From assembly GCA_021805955.1 (NCBI GenBank), contig JAJZDO010000898.1:1-6707 (forward strand): a stretch of DNA of 6,707 nucleotides. Direction: 5' to 3'. Made by a program: the position numbers and the translations under genes. Every line of letters starts with the position of its first letter. Within the stretch, counting starts at the first letter, position 1. The notes under the pieces are model-generated. The model was not told where the DNA came from. It did no database searches and worked only from the letters and a program-made list of their open reading frames with translations. Of the stretch, positions 5,804 through 6,707 are shown piece by piece. Origin of the DNA: Acidobacteriota bacterium. Lineage in GTDB: Bacteria > Acidobacteriota > Terriglobia > Terriglobales > Acidobacteriaceae.

Positions 5804-6707
5804 CGTTAGGCGGCGGATTCTTAGCGAGCCGAAGTTCAATTTCCCGCTCATCGCCGCGATGTGCCCGCATTACAAAGACGATGCTCCCCAGCACCACAGC
5901 GGCGCCAGCGATCATGTTCCACGGCACCGGCTCCATCATGAACAACGCTCCTTCGGCTACCGCAAGAACGGGAACAACGAGTTGGAGACTCGTTAGCTGG
6001 TAGGCCTCAATCCGCTGCAGCAGCCAATAATACAGAGTGAAACTCAGTGCACTGGCAAAAATGCTCAGGAAGACCAGTGCGACGATGGCTTGCCCACTCC
6101 ACGTGGAAATGTGTCCCCGTTCGAAAATCAGGCTGGCCAGCGCGAGCCAGATTCCTCCCAGGAAAAATTGAATCGATGTGCTTACGAACGGATGCACTCC
6201 GAAGAGCGCTTCTTTTGCGTAGACCGAGGAGGCGGCGTACAGCAACACCGCCAGCAATACGGCGATAGCGCCCAGCGCCTGCCATAACGAAGTCGAGATG
6301 GCGCCGGACATGACCAACCCCAGCCCGCCCAGCCCGACGATCATGGCTTCCCATGCCCGCCGCGGCACGCTCCGGCCAGCCATCCACGGAGTTAGACATG
6401 CAGTCATCAGAGGCATCGCGCCGAAGATCAATGCGGTCAGGCCGGAAGAAAGGCGCTGCTCCGACCAGAATGTCAGTGCCGAAGGAACGGCAATCATGCT
6501 GAGGCTCAAAAGAATTGTCGCGCGAAGTCCGCGACCCGTTGGCCAGGGCAATCGTTTCCATTGGATGAATGGCAGCAAAACCAGTGAAGCCAGCAAGAAA
6601 CGCAACGATGCGCTGTGCATCGGCGGGACAGCAATGACAAGAACGCGGATCGCCATCCATGTGCTGCCCCAGATGACAGCCAACGCAACCAGGGCGAGAA
6701 TGATGCG
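5793..6707 (-). CDS. EamA/DMT-superfamily membrane transporter (5' end cut by window edge)
   Basis: The frame is open from the right edge to a TAG at 5795-5793, giving 304 codons. It begins with a hydrophobic segment RIILALVALAVIWGSTWMA, which resembles the first helix of EamA proteins (WGSTW is typical), so probably only a few N-terminal residues are missing. Two EamA (PF00892) repeats of about five helices each are visible; rough helix positions in the visible protein are 2-20, 33-49, 62-81, 87-107, 121-135, 141-159, 173-193, 205-222, 230-252 and 263-280, followed by a charged cytosolic tail ending NATK. The family exports or imports small metabolites, commonly amino acids or related compounds; the substrate cannot be predicted. 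A TTG start at 6683 would cut into helix 1 and is unlikely to be real. It is transcribed toward the oxidoreductase and is not part of that operon. Confidence 0.9.
   Translation of the reverse strand, partial: RIILALVALAVIWGSTWMAIRVLVIAVPPMHSASLRFLLASLVLLPFIQWKRLPWPTGRGLRATILLSLSMIAVPSALTFWSEQRLSSGLTALIFGAMPLMTACLTPWMAGRSVPRRAWEAMIVGLGGLGLVMSGAISTSLWQALGAIAVLLAVLLYAASSVYAKEALFGVHPFVSTSIQFFLGGIWLALASLIFERGHISTWSGQAIVALVFLSIFASALSFTLYYWLLQRIEAYQLTSLQLVVPVLAVAEGALFMMEPVPWNMIAGAAVVLGSIVFVMRAHRGDEREIELRLAKNPPPNATK

Noticed and set aside
5024..5851. Minus-strand open frame of 275 codons opposite the oxidoreductase
   Set aside because: Antisense shadow of the Gfo/Idh/MocA gene; no domain recognised.
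1..6707. Mobile element, CRISPR array, defence system or prophage
   Set aside because: No transposase, integrase, repeat array, terminal repeats or toxin-antitoxin pair is visible; gene content is core metabolism and transport.

Overview
The window is ordinary bacterial chromosome with dense genes, short gaps and moderately high GC. The protein sequences and gene mix suggest a soil or environmental Gram-negative bacterium, most likely an Acidobacteriota member (Terriglobia-like). This placement is by overall impression only, because no rRNA or other marker lies in the window. I see no tRNA, rRNA, CRISPR array, insertion sequence, integrase or phage gene.

Layout: (1) 1-709, minus strand, is the 5' part of a TIGR04325-type putative SAM methyltransferase that runs off the left edge. 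(2) 710-953 is a divergent intergenic region with a candidate sigma70-type promoter whose spacer holds a 6-bp inverted repeat. (3) 954-5803, plus strand, is a likely operon of five genes with gaps of about 9 to 72 nt and no visible terminator: an AmiE/PBP4B-like serine hydrolase of the class C beta-lactamase fold, murQ (MurNAc-6-phosphate etherase), murA (UDP-GlcNAc 1-carboxyvinyltransferase), an unrecognised 75-residue basic and aromatic protein, and a Gfo/Idh/MocA-family oxidoreductase. (4) 5793-6707, minus strand, is an EamA/DMT-family transporter that converges on the oxidoreductase, overlaps it by 11 bp and runs off the right edge.

The core theme is peptidoglycan recycling joined to peptidoglycan synthesis. 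The serine hydrolase is of the type found beside murQ in other bacteria and may release MurNAc from peptides. MurQ converts MurNAc-6-P to GlcNAc-6-P and D-lactate. MurA commits UDP-GlcNAc to new UDP-MurNAc. The hydrolase shows no export signal and has nine cysteines, so this version may work in the cytoplasm. No MurNAc kinase, MurP transporter or MurR regulator is visible here, so the kinase step must be supplied elsewhere. The most novel items are the small protein between murA and the oxidoreductase and the unknown substrate of that oxidoreductase. I did not find strong evidence of a wholly new system.
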